Shown: one piece after another, positions 17,778-24,973 of the stretch
Layout of the letters: every line of letters begins with the position of its first letter
Position numbering within the stretch: the stretch's first letter is position 1
From: Sulfurovum sp.
GTDB taxonomy: Bacteria > Campylobacterota > Campylobacteria > Campylobacterales > Sulfurovaceae
Assembly (NCBI GenBank): GCA_024637255.1
Contig: JAGXFO010000009.1
Span: 248,001 to 312,000 of the forward strand
Reading direction: 5' to 3'
DNA: 64,000 nt
Made by a program: the position numbers and the translations under genes
Notes under the pieces: generated by a model
The model's database searches: none
Seen by the model: the letters and a program-made list of their open reading frames with translations, nothing else
Told to the model about the DNA's origin: nothing

Positions 17778-18815
17778 ATGAAACAAGCACTTTTTCTTCT
17801 TAATATGGGCGGCCCCAATAGTGTAGAAGAGGTTGAACTCTTTTTGAACAATATGTTTTCTGATAAAAATATTTTACCAACAAATGTTATTACACGAGCT
17901 CTTGTGCGTAAAATAATTATTGCAAAACGTTTGGAAGATGCAAAGGAGAGCTATGCGCATTTGGGCGGAAAATCTCCTTTATCGGAATTAACACAAGAGC
18001 TGATAGAACAACTCAAAAAAACCTTAGATATGCCAATTTATCCTGCAATGCGCTATGTACCTCCATTTGCAGATATATCACTTATGCAATGTAGAGAGGA
18101 TGGTACCGAAGAACTTTTGTTGTTTCCTCTGTATCCACAGTATTCAACAACGACAACACTTTCCTCTTATGAAGATATCGTGTCCAGATGTGATGCTTTG
18201 AATTATCATCCTAAAATCACTATGCTTGCATGCCAATATTATGATGATATTGATTATATCAAAGCCAATGTTGAGCAGATAGAAAAAGCTATCGATGGTA
18301 AAGATATATCGCAATATGATTTACTTTTATCGGCACATGGATTACCCGTGAGTATCATAAAAGCAGGAGACCCCTATCAAAGACAAGTTGAATCAAATGC
18401 AAGCGCAATTAGAACGCTGCTTGAAATTAAAGGTATCACTTTTAAAAATGTTAAATTGGTATATCAGTCCAAAGTTGGGAATGCCACATGGTTGGAACCC
18501 AATCTTGTGGATGTTCTGCGTAATCCACTTAACCGTAAGGTACTGATTTATCCTTTAGCATTTACTATTGATAATTCTGAAACACTCTTTGAGCTAGATA
18601 TTGAACATCGAGAAATTGCAGAGAAAATTAAATATGATGATTATATTGTGGCTACATGTATGAATAGTAGTGAGTCTTTTGTTAATTTGATTGTTAAATA
18701 TGTCAAGATGAATAGTTCAGAAAATAAAAATAGTATGTTTGCTTGTTCTGATTGCAGTGCCTGTCTTTGTTGTGGAGCAGCAAAGACATATGATTCGCAA
18801 ACTGTAAAATACTAA
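17778..18815 (+). CDS. hemH: Ferrochelatase with C-terminal cysteine cluster
   Basis: HemH inserts ferrous iron into protoporphyrin IX at the end of haem synthesis. The 345-residue protein begins MKQALFLLNMGGPNSVEEVE, has LLLSAHGLPVSIIKAGDPY near residue 180 with the catalytic-site histidine, and YQSKVGNATWLEP near residue 231. The tail carries five cysteines (C323, C326, C329, C331, C332, in CSDCSACLCCG), a pattern suggestive of a [2Fe-2S] cluster as known in some other ferrochelatases; that part is inference. AAAGGA precedes the ATG. A second haem gene, hemE, lies far away at 57724. Confidence 0.94.
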   Translation: MKQALFLLNMGGPNSVEEVELFLNNMFSDKNILPTNVITRALVRKIIIAKRLEDAKESYAHLGGKSPLSELTQELIEQLKKTLDMPIYPAMRYVPPFADISLMQCREDGTEELLLFPLYPQYSTTTTLSSYEDIVSRCDALNYHPKITMLACQYYDDIDYIKANVEQIEKAIDGKDISQYDLLLSAHGLPVSIIKAGDPYQRQVESNASAIRTLLEIKGITFKNVKLVYQSKVGNATWLEPNLVDVLRNPLNRKVLIYPLAFTIDNSETLFELDIEHREIAEKIKYDDYIVATCMNSSESFVNLIVKYVKMNSSENKNSMFACSDCSACLCCGAAKTYDSQTVKY

Positions 18816-18841
18816 ATCTCAATCCAGAGGATAAGGAAGCT

Positions 18842-19183
18842 CTATAGGGCCTCTTCATCTTCTTCACCTGTTCTAATACGGATAACATGGTCAATAGTAC
18901 TTACAAAAATTTTACCGTCACCAATTTTTCCTGTTTTTCCAGCAGTAGTGATAGCCTCTATGGCTTTATTTAGGTAATCATCACTACTTACTATGATTTC
19001 TATTTTTATTTTAGGAATAAATTCAACTATGTATTCTGCCCCCCTGTAGAGCTCAGGATGCCCCTGTTGCCTTCCGTAACCTTTAACTTCAGAAACAGTC
19101 ATACCCTCAATCCCGGCTTCTACAAGCGCCTCTTTTACTTCTTCAAGTTTAAATGGTTTAATGATTGCTTCTATTTTTTTCAT
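18842..19183 (-). CDS. glnK: P-II nitrogen regulatory protein (GlnK type), copy 1
   Basis: P-II trimers sense 2-oxoglutarate, ATP/ADP and nitrogen state and plug ammonium channels. The 113-residue protein begins MKKIEAIIKPFKLEEVKEAL, has the T-loop GRQQGHPELYRGAEY with Tyr-51, the uridylylation site, and the C-loop TGKIGDGKIFV. It lies 93 bp downstream of an amt gene on the same strand, the classical amt-glnK pairing in reverse order. Copy 2 (20627-20968) is nearly identical over the first 70 residues, so the pair looks like a fairly recent duplication. Confidence 0.94.
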   Translation of the reverse strand: MKKIEAIIKPFKLEEVKEALVEAGIEGMTVSEVKGYGRQQGHPELYRGAEYIVEFIPKIKIEIIVSSDDYLNKAIEAITTAGKTGKIGDGKIFVSTIDHVIRIRTGEEDEEAL

Positions 19184-19276
19184 TTTTTTTCCTTTAAATA
19201 CTTTAATTTTAGATATAATAATTACATATACTTCTGGGCACGAGTGTGTTGAGCGGGCCTTGTTTGGTACACATCC

Positions 19277-20446
19277 TTAAATCGACCGTTTAAACTCCGG
19301 ATATGCTTCCAGTCCACAGTCATTGACGTCAAGACCTTCGAGCTCTATATCATCTTCTGCTCTAAATGGTACCATTTTGTTAAGTATATATAATACAACA
19401 AAAGAGCTACAAAAAGCAAATACTGCTACAACGAGTATACCTTTAAATTGCTCCCATAAAGATACATCCGTAAAGAGTGCAACGGCGATAGTTCCCCAAA
19501 TACCATTAAGCAGGTGAACAGAAAGTGCACCTACGGGATCATCAAGTTTTAGTTTATCAAACAGTGAAACACCTATAACAACGATAATTCCACCGATGCC
19601 ACCAATGACGATAGGTGAATAGATATCAAAGATATCTGCACCGCCTGTGACAGATACAAGACCACCAAGTGCACCATTGAGTATCATAGTGATATCAAAT
19701 CTTCTGTATTTGATATACATAAGAATTCCTACCATGATAGCTCCTGCTAAGCCAGCTGTGTTTGTATTCATAATGGTAAGTGCAACTAAGTCAGCATTTT
19801 CTTTGCTTGAGATTGATCCTATGGAACCACCATTGAATCCAAACCAACCTATCCACAATAATAGAGTGCCCAAGACAACCAGGGGGATGTTGGATGCGGG
19901 TATAACATGTATCTTTCCATCCTTGGTATAGCGTCCACGTCTGGGACCGATAATGATGATTGCAGCCAAGAGGGCCCATCCTCCCGTTGAGTGAATCACT
20001 GTACATCCGGCCAAATCATGCATACTGGAGATATCCAACATACTTCCAGAGAGTAAGTTTGCTCCCCATGTAGCATTGACAACCAGAGGGTAGATGAGTG
20101 CAGCCATTATTACTGTAAAAAAGGTAAGAGGTACGATTCTTGTTCTTTCGCTGACGCCACCACTCATAATGTTCACTGTTTTCCCCACAAAAGCCATCTG
20201 AAAGAGGAAAGCAGCCCATTTGCTCATATCACCATTTTCCCAGCTTCCAAAAGCGAGTGAATATCCTATGAGTAAAAATGCCATAGAAGCAACCGCATAC
20301 ACCATAATGTTTGTTGTGAGCACAGCTGTTACATTTTTGGTTCGTACCAGACCAGCTTCAAGCATTGCAAAACCTGGCACCATAAAGATAATAAGTGTCA
20401 TTGCAAAAAGTGTAAAGAGTGTATCAATGATGTAATTTATTTCCAT
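19277..20446 (-). CDS. Ammonium transporter, short form
   Basis: A 389-residue Amt/Rh channel for ammonium across the inner membrane with eleven predicted helices. It has the entry motif LLTFMVPGFAMLEAGLVRTKN in diverged form, the first pore histidine in AGCTVIHSTGGWALL, and the second in GALSVHLLNGIWGTIAV. Unlike AmtB at 21003 it has no cleaved signal peptide. It is transcribed with the downstream glnK copy 1. Its 180-bp upstream region holds a perfect 19-bp palindrome (20564-20582) shared with other nitrogen genes in the window, so nitrogen control is likely. Confidence 0.9.
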   Translation of the reverse strand: MEINYIIDTLFTLFAMTLIIFMVPGFAMLEAGLVRTKNVTAVLTTNIMVYAVASMAFLLIGYSLAFGSWENGDMSKWAAFLFQMAFVGKTVNIMSGGVSERTRIVPLTFFTVIMAALIYPLVVNATWGANLLSGSMLDISSMHDLAGCTVIHSTGGWALLAAIIIIGPRRGRYTKDGKIHVIPASNIPLVVLGTLLLWIGWFGFNGGSIGSISSKENADLVALTIMNTNTAGLAGAIMVGILMYIKYRRFDITMILNGALGGLVSVTGGADIFDIYSPIVIGGIGGIIVVIGVSLFDKLKLDDPVGALSVHLLNGIWGTIAVALFTDVSLWEQFKGILVVAVFAFCSSFVVLYILNKMVPFRAEDDIELEGLDVNDCGLEAYPEFKRSI

Positions 20447-20563
20447 AAATAACCCTCCGAAATATTTGTATAGTAGTGTATCGGTTATATAAAAATATTT
20501 AAAGGAATAAGTGCTTGAAAATAAGGCATTTTGTAATACAAGGAAGAGTGTAGTGTCTCTATA

Positions 20564-20582
20564 TTGATTAAATTTTAATCAA
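20564..20582. promoter_or_regulatory. Palindromic operator upstream of amt
   Basis: A perfect inverted repeat, TTGATTAAA-T-TTTAATCAA, lies 118-136 bp upstream of the amt start codon and about 45 bp past the end of glnK copy 2. The same motif occurs before amtB, before the NtrC-like gene and before the nitrate transporter. I read it as the binding site of a dimeric HTH regulator, most likely the one at 23243-23977. Confidence 0.6.
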
Positions 20583-20626
20583 TCATGTAGCGTGTCAGAT
20601 GGAACTGTGTTCCATCTGAAGATTTA

Positions 20627-20968
20627 TTATAGTGCGTCAGCGTCAGTTTCGTCTGTTCTGATACGAATAACATGATCAATCGTACTTACAAATATTTTAC
20701 CGTCACCGATTTTCCCTGTTTTTGCAGCTTCATTAATGGCTTTTATGGCAATATCTGCATACTCATCTGTGCTTACAACGATTTCTATCTTAATTTTAGG
20801 AATAAATTCAACGACATACTCTGAGCCTCTGTAGAGTTCTGAGTGTCCCTGCTGTCTTCCGTACCCTTTGACTTCAGAGACCGTCATGCCTTCAATACCG
20901 GCTTCCACAAGCGCTTCTTTTACATCTTCTAGTTTAAATGGTTTAATAATTGCTTCGATTTTTTTCAT
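20627..20968 (-). CDS. glnK: P-II nitrogen regulatory protein (GlnK type), copy 2
   Basis: A second P-II protein, 113 residues from the ATG at 20968; the longer frame from 20986 would add MYKGNS and lacks the good GGAAA ribosome site that fits the internal ATG. It has the T-loop Tyr-51 in GRQQGHSELYRGSEY and ends IRIRTDETDADAL. It follows amtB by 34 bp and is surely its partner, regulating the channel by plugging it when nitrogen is plentiful. It differs from copy 1 mainly in the region after residue 68 (TDEYADIAIKAINEAA). Confidence 0.94.
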   Translation of the reverse strand: MKKIEAIIKPFKLEDVKEALVEAGIEGMTVSEVKGYGRQQGHSELYRGSEYVVEFIPKIKIEIVVSTDEYADIAIKAINEAAKTGKIGDGKIFVSTIDHVIRIRTDETDADAL

Positions 20969-21002
20969 ACTATTTCCTTTATACATTAATGGTAGTAAAT
21001 TC

Positions 21003-22349
21003 TTATGAATTTACTACAACTTCACCATGGATTGATTCATCAAGGCCATTTGCTTCGGCGTCTTCATTTACGCGTGCACCACCAGTTAATGCAGATGCAA
21101 CATAATAAACAATCACTGTACCCACAAGTGTCCAAAGACCAACAACGACTACTGATTGAACTTGAACCATGAATTGTCCCATGACATCCGGAGCCATACC
21201 TGCTGCAACGTTTTCAGCTGAGAGTGATGTCTTAAGCGGACCATCCCAAAGTAAATCAGTGTCTTTAAGCGCAAGGAAGCCAGTTGCAAGTGCACCCCAA
21301 AGACCAGCTAAGAAGTGGATACCAAAGGCATCAAGAGAGTCATCGTAGCCAAGCTTTTTCTTGAGTGTAACCACACCGAAGAATGCAACGATTGAGCCCA
21401 CGATACCTATGATGAATGCACCGCCAACACTTACAAAACCAGCAGCAGGAGTGATGGCAACCAGGCCGGCGATGATACCTGATGCAATTCCAAGAAGTGT
21501 AGGCTTCTTAAAGATAAACCACTCAAGAAGCATCCATGCTATAGCTGCAGCAGCAGTAGCAACAGTGGTAGTCATTACAGCAAGACCTGCGATAGCATTT
21601 GCACCAAATGCAGAACCACCGTTAAATCCATACCAGCCGAACCAAAGTAGGGCTGCACCAACCGCAGTAAGAAGGATACTGTATGGTTTCATAGCTACTT
21701 TGGGGTACCCTGTTCTTTTACCGATTAAAAGAGCAAGTATAAGACCAGCCAAACCACCATTCATGTGGACAACAGTACCACCGGCAAAGTCAAGAGCACC
21801 AGCATCAAAAAGAAGTGCACCGGCTCCACCCCATACCATGTGAGTAATAGGAGCATAAACAAGAAGACCCCAAAGTGCCACAATAATCATCCAAGTAGAA
21901 AACTTCATACGCCCAATTACCGAACCTGAAGCGATTGCTACAGTTATAGCAGCAAATGTGCCTTGGAATACGACAAAGACATATTGAGGATAATTGGCAG
22001 TACCAGAAAGGTCAGTCCATTCAATACCATTAAGCATTACATTGCCAAATCCACCAAATACATTTTGAAGCAGCGTACTTTCATTTGTACCAAACGCAAT
22101 AGAATAACCTGCAATGATCCATACTACAAATGCAACTACAAATGCACCCATAACCATGGCGTAGGTATTAAGTACGTTTTTTGATCTTGTCATACCACCA
22201 TAAAACAGTGCTAAACCCGCAGGTGTCATGAGTAGTACAAATGCAGTAGATACCATCATCCACGCAGTGTCTCCCGAATCCAATTTGTCTTCTGCAAAAG
22301 CAAAGATAGGCAAAAGCATTGTTAGTAGAGCTGAAAATTTTAATTTCAT
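21003..22349 (-). CDS. amtB: Ammonium transporter AmtB with signal peptide
   Basis: A 448-residue ammonium channel. The first 19 residues (MKLKFSALLTMLLPIFAFA) form a cleavable signal peptide, as in E. coli AmtB. It has FYGGMTRSKNVLN near residue 49, the first pore histidine in AGGTVVHMNGGLAGL and the second in FGIHFLAGLWGALATG. It lies in the usual amtB-glnK order with copy 2 of P-II. A near-perfect copy of the nitrogen palindrome sits 71-89 bp upstream of the start. The presence of two distinct Amt proteins suggests growth in low ammonium. Confidence 0.95.
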   Translation of the reverse strand: MKLKFSALLTMLLPIFAFAEDKLDSGDTAWMMVSTAFVLLMTPAGLALFYGGMTRSKNVLNTYAMVMGAFVVAFVVWIIAGYSIAFGTNESTLLQNVFGGFGNVMLNGIEWTDLSGTANYPQYVFVVFQGTFAAITVAIASGSVIGRMKFSTWMIIVALWGLLVYAPITHMVWGGAGALLFDAGALDFAGGTVVHMNGGLAGLILALLIGKRTGYPKVAMKPYSILLTAVGAALLWFGWYGFNGGSAFGANAIAGLAVMTTTVATAAAAIAWMLLEWFIFKKPTLLGIASGIIAGLVAITPAAGFVSVGGAFIIGIVGSIVAFFGVVTLKKKLGYDDSLDAFGIHFLAGLWGALATGFLALKDTDLLWDGPLKTSLSAENVAAGMAPDVMGQFMVQVQSVVVVGLWTLVGTVIVYYVASALTGGARVNEDAEANGLDESIHGEVVVNS

Positions 22350-22419
22350 ACTATTTCCTTTATTTTTAATTTCTTACACCACAATAGTAACATGGTTGAT
22401 AAGTTTTTACTATAGAGAA

Positions 22420-22438
22420 TTGATTAATTTTTAATCAT
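22420..22438. promoter_or_regulatory. Palindromic operator upstream of amtB
   Basis: An inverted repeat, TTGATTAAT-T-TTTAATCAT, lies 71-89 bp upstream of the amtB start codon, in the short gap after the PAS gene. Two positions deviate from the perfect copy at 20564-20582. The distance to the start codon is close to that in front of the nitrate transporter (69-87 bp). Confidence 0.55.
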
Positions 22439-22448
22439 TGATAATCTA

Positions 22449-23141
22449 TTATTGAATTAGAGGTATTTCAAGTTTAATAGAGTGTTCCCCGAGAAGACAT
22501 TTGATGTGACTTGTACTTGCAAGTGTGCGTATTTCATCATCTGTATCTGCATAGCGTCCGTTTGCAAGTATGTTTAGTTGGGCGATTGACTCTTTTTTGT
22601 TATCAATAATAACATGTTCTCCAAAGAGAAGCTTGAGCGAGATATCTATAGAATCTGAGGCTCTGAATGTATTGAATATTTTTCTAAGAAGTTTAGAGAA
22701 GGTATTTTGGTCTATTTTAAATGCTGGTAAATCCTGATCGGTCAGTAGCTTAATCGGATTGGTATTTTTGGTTCTGAAAAGAGCTATATTTGCCTCAAGC
22801 AAGATGTTGATATCTGTGACAATAAGTTTATCGGTTTCTATTTTGCGTGTGGGTTTAATGCGTGGCGCATTGTATAGACGTAGCGTAATTTGCTCTTCAT
22901 TTTCGTAGCCTACTGTTATGGCGTGAAACACGAAAGAGTCATAGTTAAGTGACAAAGACGTCGTCTTGTAACCGAAGCTTTGAGGGGCATAAGACAAAGC
23001 GATATCATAAAGCTCTTTGTTCGAGACATACCCAAATAAAATTTCTGCGGCATTATTGAGGTAGAGTATTTTACCTTGATCGTTAAAAAGTATAAAAGGG
23101 CTGTTGTCCCATTCTGTAAAAGCTTGAAAGTTAATATCCAT
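22449..23141 (-). CDS. PAS protein resembling a kinase-dead NtrB sensor
   Basis: A 230-residue cytosolic protein. Residues about 10-60 look like a PAS domain (DNSPFILFNDQGKILYLN, AAEILFGY). The second half contains PIKLLTDQDLPAFKIDQNTFSKLLRKIF, which resembles the start of a histidine-kinase ATP-binding domain, but I see no phospho-acceptor His box and no N, G1 or G2 boxes. It therefore looks like a sensor that has lost catalysis and may work by protein contact. It follows the NtrC-like gene on the same strand (101-bp gap) and precedes amtB. It could be an NtrB-derived nitrogen or redox sensor; that is inference. No known family name is recognised. Confidence 0.6.
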   Translation of the reverse strand: MDINFQAFTEWDNSPFILFNDQGKILYLNNAAEILFGYVSNKELYDIALSYAPQSFGYKTTSLSLNYDSFVFHAITVGYENEEQITLRLYNAPRIKPTRKIETDKLIVTDINILLEANIALFRTKNTNPIKLLTDQDLPAFKIDQNTFSKLLRKIFNTFRASDSIDISLKLLFGEHVIIDNKKESIAQLNILANGRYADTDDEIRTLASTSHIKCLLGEHSIKLEIPLIQ

Positions 23142-23242
23142 TTTCTTTGTCCAATAGGGTATTGAGCGATAAGTCGCGTGAGCAGTCTAATGAAGACAAC
23201 ACAATGTTGATGTAATTTTTTTGATTTTGTATTAAAAAAGTT

Positions 23243-23977
23243 CTAGTCAATATGATTTTCATGTATTTTTTTCCTAAGAGTGTTTCTGTTGATACCTAAA
23301 ACCTGTGAGAGTTGCAGTTGTGAGCCAAATTTTTTAAGACCAGCTTCTATAAGAGGTATTTCATATAAACCAAGATGTTCTCTATAGCCATCATTTCCAT
23401 CTAGGTGTTTATGTAAATAGTGATAGAGTATGGCTTTGATGTCTTTATCATCCATGGAATGCTGAAGAAGGTAGGTAAAGATAGACTTTTTAAGACTCTT
23501 TGTGTTCATTGTCAAATTGAGAGGTATTTTGTCAGTTTTGATGGTATCTGGCTCTAGCATTAGTGTCGAAAATGCTTCCTTGAGGAAAAGGCCTTTGATA
23601 TAGTTGATATCTTCAGGACGTTCCTGAAGAGAAGGCATGGTATAGATAAAGGCAAATAAGTCATCGATAAGTTCCTGGTTACCCATATAGTTTGCAGTAG
23701 CAATAATACGTTTATTGGAAAAATCAAGAGAACTTTGGTTGCTTAACTTTTCAAAATTAGCAATAATTAGTTCATCATGATTTTCAAGTGCAGTTTTGAC
23801 TTCTTCCTGATTTTCGCCAGAGACTAATGGTGCATTTGGAAATAGGTGGCGGGCAAGTGATTTCTTGCCCGTGTGGGCTTCGCCTATGATGATGGATGAG
23901 ACAAAAAGTGTCTTTGTGAGATTAAGACTCTTGATGATATGTTGTATTTTATCTGATGTGGTTAAAAATGTTCCCAT
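23243..23977 (-). CDS. Atypical NtrC-like regulator: degenerate AAA+ domain with Fis-type HTH
   Basis: A 244-residue protein. Residues 32-40 (GEAHTGKKS) match a Walker A, and RIIATANY plus MPSLQERPEDINYIKGLF match the sensor 1 and arginine-finger segments of sigma-54 activators. The GAFTGA loop is absent and the Walker B position reads ELIIANFEKL without the DE pair, so it should not remodel sigma-54 polymerase. Residues about 218-238 (QLSQVLGINRNTLRKKI) are a clear Fis/NtrC helix-turn-helix. There is no receiver domain. A 31-bp palindrome lies 9-39 bp upstream of its start, which suggests autoregulation. I infer a nitrogen regulator acting as a plain DNA-binding dimer. Confidence 0.7.
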   Translation of the reverse strand: MGTFLTTSDKIQHIIKSLNLTKTLFVSSIIIGEAHTGKKSLARHLFPNAPLVSGENQEEVKTALENHDELIIANFEKLSNQSSLDFSNKRIIATANYMGNQELIDDLFAFIYTMPSLQERPEDINYIKGLFLKEAFSTLMLEPDTIKTDKIPLNLTMNTKSLKKSIFTYLLQHSMDDKDIKAILYHYLHKHLDGNDGYREHLGLYEIPLIEAGLKKFGSQLQLSQVLGINRNTLRKKIHENHID

Positions 23978-23985
23978 AGTTCTCT

Positions 23986-24016
23986 TTCTGTATGATTAAT
24001 ATTTAATCATACAGAA
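23986..24016. promoter_or_regulatory. Long palindrome between the NtrC-like gene and the DUF234 gene
   Basis: Two 15-bp arms, TTCTGTATGATTAAT on the left and its complement on the right, flank one central base, with a single mismatch next to the centre. The inner part is the same operator seen before amt, amtB and the nitrate transporter. It covers 9-39 bp upstream of the regulator start and ends 70 bp before the divergent DUF234 gene, so bound protein could affect both. As RNA it would also fold as a hairpin in the regulator leader. Confidence 0.65.
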
Positions 24017-24085
24017 ATTCAAATAAAAATATGTTAAAATAATTCAATTAAGGTATAAAGGTACGCTATCAAAACATCATTTAAA

Positions 24086-24958
24086 ATGTTTTATCAATAT
24101 CATTCCTATTTGGAACTCGAGCAGGCCGTTGAATACTTTTCTATTTTGGGTGGTATAGGAAAAAATATAGAGTTGGACTATTTTGATGATATTTTCTCCA
24201 TGGTAGAGTCCAACTTTGTGCAGAACTTTAGCCAATTCCAAACACTTGTCTCTCCTTCTTACCTTTTGGAAAGTCCTTACAGGGAAATACTCATTGCAGT
24301 GGCCAGAGGAGACGGAAAACTCTACTCTGTGCTCAGAAAAGCAAAAGTAAGTGAAACACTAGGAGAGCAGATAGTCCATGAGTTAGTTGCCCTAAATATC
24401 TTAAAGATGGAGACTTCAAGAGAATTTCCGTTGCGTATGCATCCCAAACATAAACTTAAAAAGGAACAACGTTCTTATCGTGTGCAGGACAAGCTTCGTT
24501 TCGTGCAACCCTTTATGCGTTTTTGGTTTGGCTTTGTGACATACTATAGAAAAGATTTGCTTCTGGGGAAAGGTGATGCGTTTTTGGGGAACTTTAAGAA
24601 GCATTATGAGAGCTTGCGTTCTTTAGTCTACGAACAGCTTTGCGATGCACTGCTTGTGCAACACTATGCACAATTGAGTCCTGTTGTGGATAGCGGAAGT
24701 TACTGGAATATACATAGTGAATTTGACATTTTGGCAGTCAATAAAGACAAAAAAATCATCTTGGGAGAGTGTAAGTATAAAGACCGAAAAGTATGTAAGA
24801 ATGAACTCTCTAAACTGAAAGCAAAAGCAGAACAGTCGGGTATAAAGGTAGATGTGTTTGCCCTTTTTTCAAAAACTGGGTTTTCAAATGAGCTTTTGCA
24901 AACGCAAGATGAAGATTTGCTTTTGTTTGATCTGAATGATTTGGAACAATTACTTTAA
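24086..24958 (+). CDS. Standalone DUF234 protein with PD-(D/E)xK-like core
   Basis: A 290-residue protein corresponding to the C-terminal half of archaeal-type ATPases (DUF234). It has a winged-helix-like part (YREILIAVARGDGKLYSVLRKA), then the DUF234 hallmark FMRFWFGFVTYYRKDLLLGKG, and a nuclease-like core with SEFDILAVNKDKKIILGECKYK, where D214, E229 and K231 (by rough count) would be the D-ExK residues. The N-terminal ATPase domain usual in this family is missing, and there is no sign of it upstream. There is no clear ribosome site before the ATG. It shares the 108-bp divergent promoter with the NtrC-like gene. Function unknown; a DNA or nucleic acid role is only inference. Confidence 0.7.
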   Translation: MFYQYHSYLELEQAVEYFSILGGIGKNIELDYFDDIFSMVESNFVQNFSQFQTLVSPSYLLESPYREILIAVARGDGKLYSVLRKAKVSETLGEQIVHELVALNILKMETSREFPLRMHPKHKLKKEQRSYRVQDKLRFVQPFMRFWFGFVTYYRKDLLLGKGDAFLGNFKKHYESLRSLVYEQLCDALLVQHYAQLSPVVDSGSYWNIHSEFDILAVNKDKKIILGECKYKDRKVCKNELSKLKAKAEQSGIKVDVFALFSKTGFSNELLQTQDEDLLLFDLNDLEQLL

Positions 24959-24973
24959 CTCTGTGATGTAGTG

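Noticed and set aside
20564..20582. FNR box (TTGAT-N4-ATCAA) or Fur box as explanation of the palindrome
   Set aside because: The TTGAT and ATCAA ends are nine bases apart, not four, and the centre does not follow the GATAATnATTATC pattern of Fur.
18842..22440. Sigma-54 promoters for the amt and glnK genes
   Set aside because: I found no TGGC-N8-TTGC type element upstream of either amt gene on the coding strand.
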